A stretch of 27,245 nt of DNA. It comes from an uncultured Flavihumibacter sp. (lineage in GTDB: Bacteria; Bacteroidota; Bacteroidia; Chitinophagales; Chitinophagaceae). The DNA lies in contig CAMLRX010000061.1 of NCBI GenBank assembly GCA_946482545.1, positions 1-27,245 of the forward strand, read 5' to 3'. The notes under the pieces are model-generated. The model saw nothing but the letters and a program-made list of their open reading frames with translations, was not told the DNA's origin and made no database searches. The position numbers and the translations under genes are program-made. Positions 15,409-24,068 of this stretch are shown one piece after another. How positions within the stretch are numbered: position 1 is the stretch's first letter; each line of letters opens with the position of its first letter.

Positions 15409-16437
15409 ATGCAGAAGGATTACCACGATTTTACGACCGAAGATTTTATAGCCGATGAATGGTTCCAGCAATGGGTGCGCGAAAGCAATGCGGACGCCGT
15501 TCAGTTCTGGCAGGATTTCCTCCGCAACCACCCGGAGAAGAGAAAGTCTATTCAGGAAGCTTATGCTTTCATTCAACAATTGCAGTTCAATGAACATAAG
15601 GTTACTGAAAAACAAATCGAAGCGTCACTCCGGCGTAACCTGGAACGCATCAGTACATTAACACCCGATGAACCTGTTCAAGCCCGGAAACCTGTAGTGC
15701 GAACGCTCTTCCGTTGGGCCGCCGCTGCAGCAGTAGTAGTGGTGGTGGCTTTCGCCTGGTTGCTTCGCCCCAAAACAGTGGAAATTACATTGGTGACCGG
15801 TATCGGTGAAGTGAAAACCTTCGTTTTACCCGATAGTTCAAAAGTAACCCTCAACGGTTCTTCTTCGCTCAAATACGCTTCCAACATGGCAACAGGCGCT
15901 ATCCGGGAAGTAAGGCTGGAAGGAGAAGCTTATTTTGATGTGCAACATATTGAACAGAATGGCGACCCCGCGCGGAAATTTATTGTAAGGAACCGCGACC
16001 TTCAGGTGGAAGTACTGGGCACCACCTTCAATGTAAAAGAAAGAGCTGGCATCACCAATGTTACCCTGAACTCCGGTAAAATTAAGATAGGGCTGGAAGA
16101 TGCGCCCGAAGCTACTTTATACATGCAACCCGGCGATTTTGTACAATACACGGAAAAGGACAGAAAACTGCTCCGGAAAAAAGTAGATGCAGCCATGTAC
16201 TCCGTTTGGAAAGAAGAAAAACTGGAACTCAACAAAATGAAACTTTCCGAACTGGGTCTATTGCTGAAGGATATCTACGGACTGGAATGCAGCTTCGGAT
16301 CGAAAGAACTGGCCAACGCGGAAATATCAGGTTCCATCCGTCTCCAGGACGAAGAAACCATCATCAGAACACTTGCTTTCGTGCTGGACATAAAGATCAG
16401 AAGGGAAAACGATACACTCTATTTCAGTAAAAAATAA
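15409..16437 (+). CDS. FecR-family anti-sigma factor
   Basis: The 342-residue protein has an N-terminal cytoplasmic part (about 1-95, WFQQWVRESNADAVQFWQDFL) that would bind the sigma factor. One membrane segment lies at about 100-120 (TLFRWAAAAAVVVVVAFAWLL). A periplasmic FecR domain follows (ITLVTGIGEVKTFVLPDSSKVTLN, then REVRLEGEAYFDV). A C-terminal DUF4974/STN-like module (about 268-342, MKLSELGLLLKDIYGLECSF) ends it. This is the standard architecture for transducing a signal from a TonB-dependent outer-membrane protein to the sigma factor. It lies 68 bases after the sigma gene and 20 bases before the susC gene, so the three are probably co-transcribed. Confidence 0.95.
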   Translation: MQKDYHDFTTEDFIADEWFQQWVRESNADAVQFWQDFLRNHPEKRKSIQEAYAFIQQLQFNEHKVTEKQIEASLRRNLERISTLTPDEPVQARKPVVRTLFRWAAAAAVVVVVAFAWLLRPKTVEITLVTGIGEVKTFVLPDSSKVTLNGSSSLKYASNMATGAIREVRLEGEAYFDVQHIEQNGDPARKFIVRNRDLQVEVLGTTFNVKERAGITNVTLNSGKIKIGLEDAPEATLYMQPGDFVQYTEKDRKLLRKKVDAAMYSVWKEEKLELNKMKLSELGLLLKDIYGLECSFGSKELANAEISGSIRLQDEETIIRTLAFVLDIKIRRENDTLYFSKK

Positions 16438-16457
16438 CCACACCAAAAGCAAACGCT

Positions 16458-19400
16458 ATGCTTTCCACTATCATTAAAAAGCAACCTGTCAGGAAACTGC
16501 TGCTATGGGCATGCCTAACAAACGGAGCCGTATATGCGCAAGACGCGGTGGCCTACAACACTACTCCGGTAATGGCCTGGACTACACAATCACAGGCAGC
16601 AAAAGCGCTCACGCTCGGGGCATTGCTGAATGATCTTGAAAAACAGCACAACATCAGCTTCGTTTGTAAGTCTGAATTGCTGAAAATGCCCATCCGGTAC
16701 AGTGCCGAAGAGCTAAAAAAGGAGAACTTCTACGCGCCGCTCAAAAAGCTGTTGCAGCCTTATGGTTTGGCCGTGAAGCAGATTACCTCAAAGCAATATG
16801 CCATCAGCAACCTGGAAAAGGAGACATCCGTTTCGGAAAATGAAACGAAACAAAACATTACCATCTTACGCACAACCCCGTTTTCAAATTCTGTTGCGGT
16901 AAAAGGCTTTTCAGGAAAACTGAACGGCAGCAACTGGATGCAGGAAATTATAATGGGAACGGTTACCGCAAAAGCTACCGGAATGCCCGTGTCCAATGTT
17001 ACTGTTTCCGTGAAAGGAGGGAATCAAACCGCCATCACCAACGACGATGGTAAGTTCTCTATCACAACGGCCAACAGAAACGTAACGCTGGTATTCAGTT
17101 CCGCAGGATTTGTTACGGCCGAAGCGCGTGTTTCCGATGCCACCAACACCGTAAACATGATCCTGGTGGAGTATGTAAAGGAAATGGAGCAGGTGGTGGT
17201 AGTAGGTTACGGCACCCAGAAAAAAAGAGCTGTGACCGGCGCCGTGGAACAGGTTTCCGGAAAAGAAATGGAGAGCCGTCCGATTACCGCAACTTCCAGT
17301 GGATTGCAGGGGATGATTCCCGGATTAACGATTGTGAACCAGAACCCACGTCCGGGTATTGCGGGCAACTCAGTGCGCATACGCGGCATCGGTACCCTGG
17401 GCAATGCCAACGCGTTCATTCTGGTGGATGGCGTGGAGCAGAATATGGACCTTATCAATCCCGATGATATTGAAAGTGTATCGGTGCTGAAAGATGCCGC
17501 CGCCGCTGCAATCTACGGAACACGCGGGGCCAACGGGGTCATCCTTATTACTACTAAAAAAGGCAGGAGAGACAGTAAACCCAACATCGGGTATTCCTAT
17601 TATTATGGTTTCCAGAAACCCACGCGTACGGCGGAGTTTCTCGGTTCCCCGGAATACATGAAGCTGCTGAACGAAGCGCAACTCAATACAGACCGCACAC
17701 CCACTTTTACCCAGGAAGAGATCGATAAAGCCAGGAACGGTTCCGATCCAAACTATTTCGCCAACACCAACTGGGTGAAAGAAATTTACAAAAGTCAGGC
17801 GCCGCAACAGAATCATAATGTAAGCGTGAACGGCGGCAATGCAAAAAGCGGCTACTACCTCTCTTACGGTTACTTTAACCAGTCCGGGCTGATTACCGGT
17901 GACGCGTTCGGTACCAGGCGACACAATGTTCGTTTGCGCGTGAACACAGAAATCGCCGACCGCCTCTCCATTGATGGGAACATCGGGTTCATCGACCGGT
18001 ATTACTCCGAACCACAGCAGGCTACCGACCAGGATGGTGGTGTGATCTACAGCGCCCACCAGATATCTCCGCTCGTGCCGGTAAGGTTCACTAATGGTAA
18101 CTGGGGTTATGGCGGCGGATCACAGAACCCCATCGCCATCGCCAGCGAAGGTGGACAGAACCAGTTCGCGTCACAGGAACTCTCTGCTAATTTATCGGCC
18201 ACCTTACAACTCATCAAAGGACTTTCCGCTAAAATTCAGTATGGAACCGTGATGTACAATTCGAGAAGGAACATTCAAACCTATACCATTGAATATACCT
18301 ATCCTGAAGATAATAGCCTCTGGTACACCAGCAACCCTGTGAACAAGATTGATGTACGCACTTACATGAACCGTTACCAGGTGGCCACCGCACAACTGGA
18401 TTACATCAAAACATTCGGTAAACACGAATTCAAATTGCTGGCCGGCGGATCACAGGAAGTGAACCGGTACGATGATTTGGGTGGCAACCGTCAGGTACTC
18501 ATCACCCAGAATAACCCCACGCTTGCATTGGGCAGTGAGAACCAGCAGAACTCAGGCACTTCAACCCATTGGGCGTTGCGCTCCCTGTTCGGAAGATTCA
18601 ACTATGCTTTCAACGAAAAGTACCTGCTCGAATTCAACACCCGGTACGATGGCTCTTCCCGCTTCGCGAAAGCGCAAAGATTTGAAGTATTTCCTTCCAT
18701 ATCCGCCGGATGGCGTTTTACGGAAGAGGAATTCATGAGCGGCATCAGGCATATCATCAGCGAAGGAAAGCTGCGGGCCTCTTATGGTACGCTGGGCAAC
18801 CAGTATGTAGGGAGCAGTTTAACGCCGTACCTCGCAACCATTGGTTCGGTAAGCACAATGCCCATAGGTGCCGCACTTACACCGGCCTACGCGCAAACAG
18901 AAGCCAATAACCCCGACTTGAAATGGGAAACGGTAAAAATGTCGAATATCGGGATAGATCTCGCTATGCTGAACAGTAAGCTGAATGTGAGTTTCGACTA
19001 TTTCGACAAGAATACGGAAGATATCCTCGAAATCATCCGGCTGCCCGATGTGCTGGGTGTGAGTGAACCTTACCAGAATTCCGCTTCCGTTAACAACAGG
19101 GGATGGGAGCTGGGCCTCAACTGGAACGACAGGGCAGGAGCCGTGAAATACCGCCTGAACGCGAATGTGTCGGATGTAAAAAACAAAATTACCAAATACA
19201 CCACCATCCCCACTTCTTACGGAGACCAGGCCAACATCGCGGGTTACGCCATCAATTCCTTCTTCGGACTCGTGGCGGAACGCATCGCACAGGAAACAGA
19301 TTTTACCAAAGACAACGCCGGTAAATATATTCCCAATTTCCCCGTGCTGGCAGCCGATAAAGCTTATACCCGCCCGGGCGACCTTATCTACAAAGACCTG

Positions 19401-19934
19401 GATGGCGATGGAAACATCACCCTGGATAAGGACCGTCAGGTAATCGGAAACGCTTTTCCCCGATACACTTATTCATTGCGAGGAAACGCCGATTGGAACG
19501 GCATCGACTTCGGTTTCTTCCTGCAAGGAGTGGGTAAAGGAAACGGCTATATCCTCGGCCCGGGACGTCACGCTTTCATCAACCAATCCACCAATCCGCA
19601 AAAAATACATCTCGACAGATGGACACCGGAAAATACAGATGCAGCTTATCCCAGGCTCACTTCACAACAAAGCCATAACCAGCGTTTCTCTACCTACTGG
19701 CTTGAGAACGCAGCATACATCAGACTGAAAAATTTACAGGTAGGGTATACGCTGCCCGCCAGCCTTACCGAAAGAATACGTTTACAGCGCTTACGCGTGT
19801 ACGTTTCAGGGGATAATCTTTTTACGAAAACGGATTTCTTTTACGCGTACGATCCGGAAACAGCAGTGAGTAACGGTGGTTACTATCCGCAACTCAAAAC
19901 ACTGATCGTGGGCATCAACATCAATTTCAGGTAA
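16458..19934 (+). CDS. SusC/RagA-family TonB-linked outer membrane transporter with STN domain
   Basis: The 1158-residue protein begins with a signal sequence (to YAQ near residue 27) and a secretin/TonB N-terminal (STN) domain at about 50-118 (LTLGALLNDLEKQHNISFVC). A carboxypeptidase-regulatory-like domain spans about 165-236 (MGTVTAKATGMPVSNVTVSVKG). The plug has the SusC signature VVVVGYGTQKKRAVTGAV from about 244, then IRGIGTLGNANAFILVDGV and DIESVSVLKDAAAAAIYGT. The C-terminal 22-strand barrel ends LIVGININFR. It moves a ligand captured by SusD across the outer membrane with TonB energy. The STN domain is the part that contacts FecR, so the transporter can report substrate. The substrate is not evident from sequence. 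Confidence 0.97.
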   Translation: MLSTIIKKQPVRKLLLWACLTNGAVYAQDAVAYNTTPVMAWTTQSQAAKALTLGALLNDLEKQHNISFVCKSELLKMPIRYSAEELKKENFYAPLKKLLQPYGLAVKQITSKQYAISNLEKETSVSENETKQNITILRTTPFSNSVAVKGFSGKLNGSNWMQEIIMGTVTAKATGMPVSNVTVSVKGGNQTAITNDDGKFSITTANRNVTLVFSSAGFVTAEARVSDATNTVNMILVEYVKEMEQVVVVGYGTQKKRAVTGAVEQVSGKEMESRPITATSSGLQGMIPGLTIVNQNPRPGIAGNSVRIRGIGTLGNANAFILVDGVEQNMDLINPDDIESVSVLKDAAAAAIYGTRGANGVILITTKKGRRDSKPNIGYSYYYGFQKPTRTAEFLGSPEYMKLLNEAQLNTDRTPTFTQEEIDKARNGSDPNYFANTNWVKEIYKSQAPQQNHNVSVNGGNAKSGYYLSYGYFNQSGLITGDAFGTRRHNVRLRVNTEIADRLSIDGNIGFIDRYYSEPQQATDQDGGVIYSAHQISPLVPVRFTNGNWGYGGGSQNPIAIASEGGQNQFASQELSANLSATLQLIKGLSAKIQYGTVMYNSRRNIQTYTIEYTYPEDNSLWYTSNPVNKIDVRTYMNRYQVATAQLDYIKTFGKHEFKLLAGGSQEVNRYDDLGGNRQVLITQNNPTLALGSENQQNSGTSTHWALRSLFGRFNYAFNEKYLLEFNTRYDGSSRFAKAQRFEVFPSISAGWRFTEEEFMSGIRHIISEGKLRASYGTLGNQYVGSSLTPYLATIGSVSTMPIGAALTPAYAQTEANNPDLKWETVKMSNIGIDLAMLNSKLNVSFDYFDKNTEDILEIIRLPDVLGVSEPYQNSASVNNRGWELGLNWNDRAGAVKYRLNANVSDVKNKITKYTTIPTSYGDQANIAGYAINSFFGLVAERIAQETDFTKDNAGKYIPNFPVLAADKAYTRPGDLIYKDLDGDGNITLDKDRQVIGNAFPRYTYSLRGNADWNGIDFGFFLQGVGKGNGYILGPGRHAFINQSTNPQKIHLDRWTPENTDAAYPRLTSQQSHNQRFSTYWLENAAYIRLKNLQVGYTLPASLTERIRLQRLRVYVSGDNLFTKTDFFYAYDPETAVSNGGYYPQLKTLIVGININFR

Positions 19935-19951
19935 TCCTTCAACAGCAAAAA

Positions 19952-21613
19952 ATGAAAAAGACTTATTTTCTTTCCATTATACTATTGGGCGCTACACTGG
20001 TCTCCTGCAAGAAAAATTTCCTTGACAGGTACCCAATGGATGAAGTGACAGACGCGAACTATTGGGAAACAGAAGACCATATCAAATACGCAGCGAACGC
20101 CTGTTACGCCAACATCAAATCGAAGAATACTGTCGATATGGAAAACATGGGCGATAACACTGTGTGGCCCACCGTTACAGATTACCAGCGCATTGGTAGC
20201 GGCAACTTCGGCAACGACCTTTCGCCCACCAATACCGAATGGGCCAATATGTATGATGCCGTGGCCCGTTGCAATATGTTCCTGGCCAATTATAAAAAAG
20301 CCAAAATGCCTGAAGCATTGCGGGAACGTTATGCAGGGGAAGTGCGTTTTATCCGCGCGTACCTGTACAGTTATCTAACAAATTTTTATGGTGATGTTCA
20401 ACTGATTGATAAACCACTGGTGCCGGGTGATCCTGAACTTTATGGCACCCGTCAGCCAAAGGCTGAAGTAGTCGATTTTATGTTGAAAGACCTTGATTCC
20501 GCTGCCGTAAAACTCCCGGTAACATATACCGACAAGGCCGATTATGGCCGCATCACCAAAGGAGCCGCCCTTGCCCTGAAAGCGCGGGTGGCCCTCTACA
20601 ACCAACGCTGGGAAGTAGCCGCAAGAGCCGCACAGGATGTGGTGGACCTGAAATGGTACAGCCTGTATGATAATGGTGACAAATCCACTGCTTACTGGGA
20701 ACTCTTCTCCTACAAAGGAGAGCAGAGCAAGAACGCCGCTAACCGTGAATCGATACTCGTTCGCGTATGCGCCCCCGAATTGAGCATGCACAACCTGAGC
20801 AGGGAAATACAGGTGCCCGACCAGGAAATCCGCTGGAACCCGACCAAATCTCTGGTGGATACTTACTTGTGTACCGATGGAAGAACCATCCTGAATTCAC
20901 CTCTGTACAAAGAAGAGCAATACACGGATGTATGGCAGAACAGAGATCCGAGAATGGCGCAAACCATCCTGAGGCCTGGCTCCGCCTGGAAAGGTTTGGA
21001 TGATGGAGATGCAGATAATTCGCCTAATGCGATCTATAATTTCCCTAAGTTTCGTTCCGATAAAAAGGGCGCCGTTACAGTTACCGGTTATTATTTTACG
21101 AAATATTGTGAGCCAACTGCCGTTCCAACTTACAATAAGGATGAAAATGATATTATCCTGATCCGCTACGCAGAAGTATTGCTCACACTCGCGGAAGCGA
21201 AAATGGAACTGGGCACCCTTACGCAAGCCGACCTTGATGTGACCGTCAACAAACTGCGTGAACGCGTAGGCATGCACCCGATGTTGCTTTCGGAACTCAC
21301 CGCCTGGAATATGGACCTCCGCGAAGAGATCCGTCGCGAAAGAAGGGTGGAACTGGCTTTGGAAGGACAACGCTACTTCGATATCCTCCGCTGGAAACAG
21401 GGCAACCTGCTGGCCGCAGACATCAAAGGGATGAAGAAATCCTTCGCGCCCGTTCCCGCCGATGTGGCCAATCGCCCTACTGATGCCGACGGTTACATCA
21501 TCTTCAGCACCAACAGGAAATTTGAAGATCCTAAAAACTATCTTTGGCCGATATCGCTCGTACAGTTCCAGCGCAACCCGAATCTTGGACAGAATACCGG
21601 TTGGACGAACTAA
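19952..21613 (+). CDS. SusD/RagB-family nutrient-binding outer membrane lipoprotein
   Basis: The 553-residue protein starts with a lipoprotein signal ending LVSC (Cys19). The SusD hallmark follows: KNFLDRYPMDEVTDANYWETE, then AANACYANI, RFIRAYLYSYLTNFYGDVQLI and ALKARVALYNQRWEVAARAAQDVV, the TPR scaffold of the fold. The RagB/SusD C-terminal part includes ILIRYAEVLLTLAEAKMELG, VNKLRERVGM, EEIRRERRVELALEGQRYFDILRW and a final YLWPISLVQFQRNPNL. It caps the SusC barrel and selects the ligand. It is 17 bases downstream of the SusC gene. The ligand cannot be inferred, although the pairing with the following enzymes points to a glycoside or sugar derivative. Confidence 0.96.
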   Translation: MKKTYFLSIILLGATLVSCKKNFLDRYPMDEVTDANYWETEDHIKYAANACYANIKSKNTVDMENMGDNTVWPTVTDYQRIGSGNFGNDLSPTNTEWANMYDAVARCNMFLANYKKAKMPEALRERYAGEVRFIRAYLYSYLTNFYGDVQLIDKPLVPGDPELYGTRQPKAEVVDFMLKDLDSAAVKLPVTYTDKADYGRITKGAALALKARVALYNQRWEVAARAAQDVVDLKWYSLYDNGDKSTAYWELFSYKGEQSKNAANRESILVRVCAPELSMHNLSREIQVPDQEIRWNPTKSLVDTYLCTDGRTILNSPLYKEEQYTDVWQNRDPRMAQTILRPGSAWKGLDDGDADNSPNAIYNFPKFRSDKKGAVTVTGYYFTKYCEPTAVPTYNKDENDIILIRYAEVLLTLAEAKMELGTLTQADLDVTVNKLRERVGMHPMLLSELTAWNMDLREEIRRERRVELALEGQRYFDILRWKQGNLLAADIKGMKKSFAPVPADVANRPTDADGYIIFSTNRKFEDPKNYLWPISLVQFQRNPNLGQNTGWTN

Positions 21614-21681
21614 AATGAAAACAAGTTTTAAAACGGGTATGGTTGGCCGGAAAATACCGGGTTTTCCAAAGTTTTTTCACG

Positions 21682-21736
21682 GTCGGAACACCGGAAAGCC
21701 ACGTCGGTGGCACCGGGTATCGGTGTTTTAACCGAC
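21682..21736 (+). other. Structured intercistronic element after SusD
   Basis: GTCGG-AACACCG (21682-21693) pairs with CGGTGTT-TTAA-CCGAC (21721-21736), giving 12 base pairs interrupted only by a 4-base bulge. Inside lies a second perfect hairpin, GCCAC-GTCG-GTGGC (21698-21711). Just upstream, GGAAAA and TTTTCC (near 21649-21666) can form a third stem. No T-run follows, so it is not a standard terminator. It could be an RNA-processing or stabilising structure that lowers or separates expression of the genes after susD. The interval holds no gene. Confidence 0.5.
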
Positions 21737-21764
21737 GAAACATCATTTATAAAAAAGTTACCAC

Positions 21765-22577
21765 ATGAGATTTACACTGTTGGCAGCCTGCTTTTTTCTC
21801 TTGGCATGTGCCAAGAAAACCACTGCACCTTCTGGTGCAAACACGGATACCGGAAGTGCCTCAAAAGCTGATCTTAAAATACTTTGTTACAATATTCACC
21901 ACGCCAATCCGCCGTCGAAGCCTGGTGTGATTGATATGGCCGCCATCGCTGGAGTGATCAACCGGGAAAAGCCGGACGTGGTGGCGCTGCAGGAAGTGGA
22001 TGTGCATACCGGCAGGTCGGGGGTGCAACTAAACCAGGCTGAAGACCTGGCTGCCAGAACCGGGATGAAAGCATATTTCGGAAAAGCGATTGACTACGAT
22101 GGCGGTGAATACGGTGTCGCCATTCTTTCCAAACTTTCCATGGATGAAGGAAAAACTCTTCCCTTACCTAATACCGGTGGCGAGGCACGTGTGCTGGCCA
22201 CAGTGCGTGTAAAAACCGCCGCCGGAAAATACATCCGCCTTGCCTGCACGCACCTGGACGCGCAAAAAGAAGAAAACAGCCGGATGCTGCAAATCAATAA
22301 AATACTAGAACTTACTAAAGATGAAACTTTGCCCGTGGTGATTGCCGGCGATTTTAACGCCGTTCCCTCCAGTGCGGTGATTCAGGCATTGGACAGCCGC
22401 TTTAAAAGGACCTGTGTTACCAACTGCGGATTCACGATCCCTGTGATCAATCCAACCAGTACCATTGACTACATCGCGTTCACACCCGAAAAATTCGAGG
22501 TGCTGCGGCACAAAGTAATCAATGAACAATACGCTTCCGATCACCTGCCAGTATATGCTGAACTGAAAATGAAATGA
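21765..22577 (+). CDS. Endonuclease/exonuclease/phosphatase (EEP) family lipoprotein
   Basis: The 270-residue protein has a lipoprotein signal (FLLAC, Cys15) and a Ser/Thr/Gly linker. A complete EEP domain follows: YNIHHAN with Asn43, VVALQEVDV with metal-binding Glu77, THLD with His163, IAGDFNAV with Asp196 and Asn198, and SDHLPV with the catalytic Asp259-His260 pair. The fold is a Mg-dependent phosphodiesterase or phosphomonoesterase. Lipidated EEP proteins act outside the cytoplasm and are unlikely to be DNA repair nucleases; relatives hydrolyse phospholipids, inositol phosphates or nucleic acids. Its position after susCD suggests that it removes a phosphate-linked group from the imported ligand, or frees the ligand at the surface. 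This is inference. Confidence 0.92.
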   Translation: MRFTLLAACFFLLACAKKTTAPSGANTDTGSASKADLKILCYNIHHANPPSKPGVIDMAAIAGVINREKPDVVALQEVDVHTGRSGVQLNQAEDLAARTGMKAYFGKAIDYDGGEYGVAILSKLSMDEGKTLPLPNTGGEARVLATVRVKTAAGKYIRLACTHLDAQKEENSRMLQINKILELTKDETLPVVIAGDFNAVPSSAVIQALDSRFKRTCVTNCGFTIPVINPTSTIDYIAFTPEKFEVLRHKVINEQYASDHLPVYAELKMK

Positions 22578-22588
22578 TATATAATTCA

Positions 22589-22608
22589 GTTTGCGCAAAC
22601 GTTTGAGC
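22589..22608. promoter_or_regulatory. Overlapping palindromes, possible LacI-type operator
   Basis: GTTTGCGCAAAC (22589-22600) and CAAACGTTTG (22596-22605) are both perfect palindromes that share the CAAAC half-site. The result is three alternating GTTTG/CAAAC half-sites, flanked further out by GC at 22593-22594 and 22607-22608. A central CG between AAA and TTT is typical of LacI-family operators. It lies 11 bases after the EEP stop and 71 bases before the oxidoreductase start. No LacI-type gene is in the window. Confidence 0.4.
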
Positions 22609-22678
22609 GAGGAGGTTCCGTACGATTTCATTAAATTACAAACGCTCTACACTCTTGATTTTATAACGAAAACTGATC

Positions 22679-24058
22679 ATGCCAACAAACAACAACGAAA
22701 AAAGCAGGCGGTCCTTTCTGACCAAAATGGGCAAGGGCCTGGTAGGCGCAACACTTACGCCGGCCATTATAACGGCTGCCGACAGGGAGCGTAACCTGCG
22801 CATAATGCAGGCGCCAAAAATAAACTATGAAGCCAACGACCAGATCCAGGTGGCGCTGATCGGCGCCGGGGGAATGGGCACTTCAGATGCCCTTACTGCT
22901 GCTTCCGTGCCCGGTGTAAAGATCATCGGAGCCTGCGACCTCTACGACGGGCATCTCGCAGACGCCAAAAAACGTTTCGGCGCCGATATCTTCACCACCC
23001 GAGATTACCGTGAAGTATTGGAAAGAAAAGATGTGGATGCAGTAATCATTGCCACACCAGACCACTGGCACAAGGATATTTCCGTGGCGGCCATGAACAA
23101 AGGAAAAGCCGTTTATTGCGAAAAGCCCATGGTGCATAGTGTGGAGGAAGGGCCCGCTGTAATTGAGGCGCAGAAAAAAAACAATGTGGTATTTGAAGTG
23201 GGCAGCCAGGGGATGAGCTCCCTCGGTAACGAAAAAGCGCGTGAACTGTTGAAAGATGGCGCCATCGGTAAACTCAATTACGCGGAAGGCTTCTGGGCCA
23301 GGATGTCGCCAACCGGCGCATGGCAATACCCCATTCCCGCCGACGCGTCTCCGAAAACAGTGGGCTGGGACGCATTCGTTGCCAATACCACCAAACGCAG
23401 TTTTGATGCCACACGCTTCTTCCGCTGGAGAAACTACCGCGACTACGGTACCGGCGTTTCGGGCGACCTGTTCGTACATCTATTCAGTTCCCTGCATTTC
23501 GTTACCAATTCCATTGGCCCGAATAAAGTAATGGCTACCGGCGGACTCCGGTTCTGGAAAGATGGCAGGGAAGTACCCGATGTGATGCTGGGTATGTTCG
23601 ATTACCCGGAAACTCAGGCGCATCCCGCATTTAACCTCTCCTTGCGCGTGAACTTCGTAGATGGCACCGGTGGTACCAACTACCTCCGTATGGTGGGCAG
23701 CGAAGGCTCCATGACGGTGGAATGGGAAAAAGTTACGCTCTACCGCAACAAAGCCGATGTGGAAGATCCGCTGCTGGCCAGTAAAATGCAGGCGGATGCC
23801 GGGAAGAAATATGTATACGAAAGAAAAGACATGCTTGGCCCCGATAAACTGGAATATGTTGCCGATAAAGGATACAAAGGCGCGCATTTCGATCATTTCT
23901 ACAATATGTTCCAGGCTATGCGCACGAAAGGCAAAGTATCGGAAGATGCACTTTTCGGTTACCGCGCAGCCGCGCCCGCATTGCTTTGTAACGACAGTTA
24001 CTTTGAAAACAAAATCATCCACTGGGACCCGAATGCTTTAAAAGTCATCAACAAATAA
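22679..24058 (+). CDS. Gfo/Idh/MocA-family oxidoreductase with Tat signal
   Basis: The 459-residue protein carries a twin-arginine signal (EKSRRSFLTKMGKGLVGATL, Arg10-Arg11), which means export in folded form with its cofactor bound. The Rossmann domain shows IGAGGMGTSDA (61-71) and ACDLYDG. The family motif EKPM is at 148-151, with the general-acid/base Lys149. A C-terminal alpha/beta domain follows. Members of this Tat-exported group oxidise hydroxyls of sugars, inositols or glycosides with NAD(P), often reversibly and with the cofactor held tightly. The DUF1080 gene follows after only 10 bases, so the two are co-translated. This supports oxidation of a glycoside to its 3-keto form before cleavage. 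Confidence 0.93.
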   Translation: MPTNNNEKSRRSFLTKMGKGLVGATLTPAIITAADRERNLRIMQAPKINYEANDQIQVALIGAGGMGTSDALTAASVPGVKIIGACDLYDGHLADAKKRFGADIFTTRDYREVLERKDVDAVIIATPDHWHKDISVAAMNKGKAVYCEKPMVHSVEEGPAVIEAQKKNNVVFEVGSQGMSSLGNEKARELLKDGAIGKLNYAEGFWARMSPTGAWQYPIPADASPKTVGWDAFVANTTKRSFDATRFFRWRNYRDYGTGVSGDLFVHLFSSLHFVTNSIGPNKVMATGGLRFWKDGREVPDVMLGMFDYPETQAHPAFNLSLRVNFVDGTGGTNYLRMVGSEGSMTVEWEKVTLYRNKADVEDPLLASKMQADAGKKYVYERKDMLGPDKLEYVADKGYKGAHFDHFYNMFQAMRTKGKVSEDALFGYRAAAPALLCNDSYFENKIIHWDPNALKVINK

Positions 24059-24068
24059 ATCTATATTC

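Noticed and set aside
17370..18059. 229-codon minus-strand frame inside the susC gene
   Set aside because: Antisense shadow of the plug and early barrel region of SusC; no signal, motif or promoter of its own.
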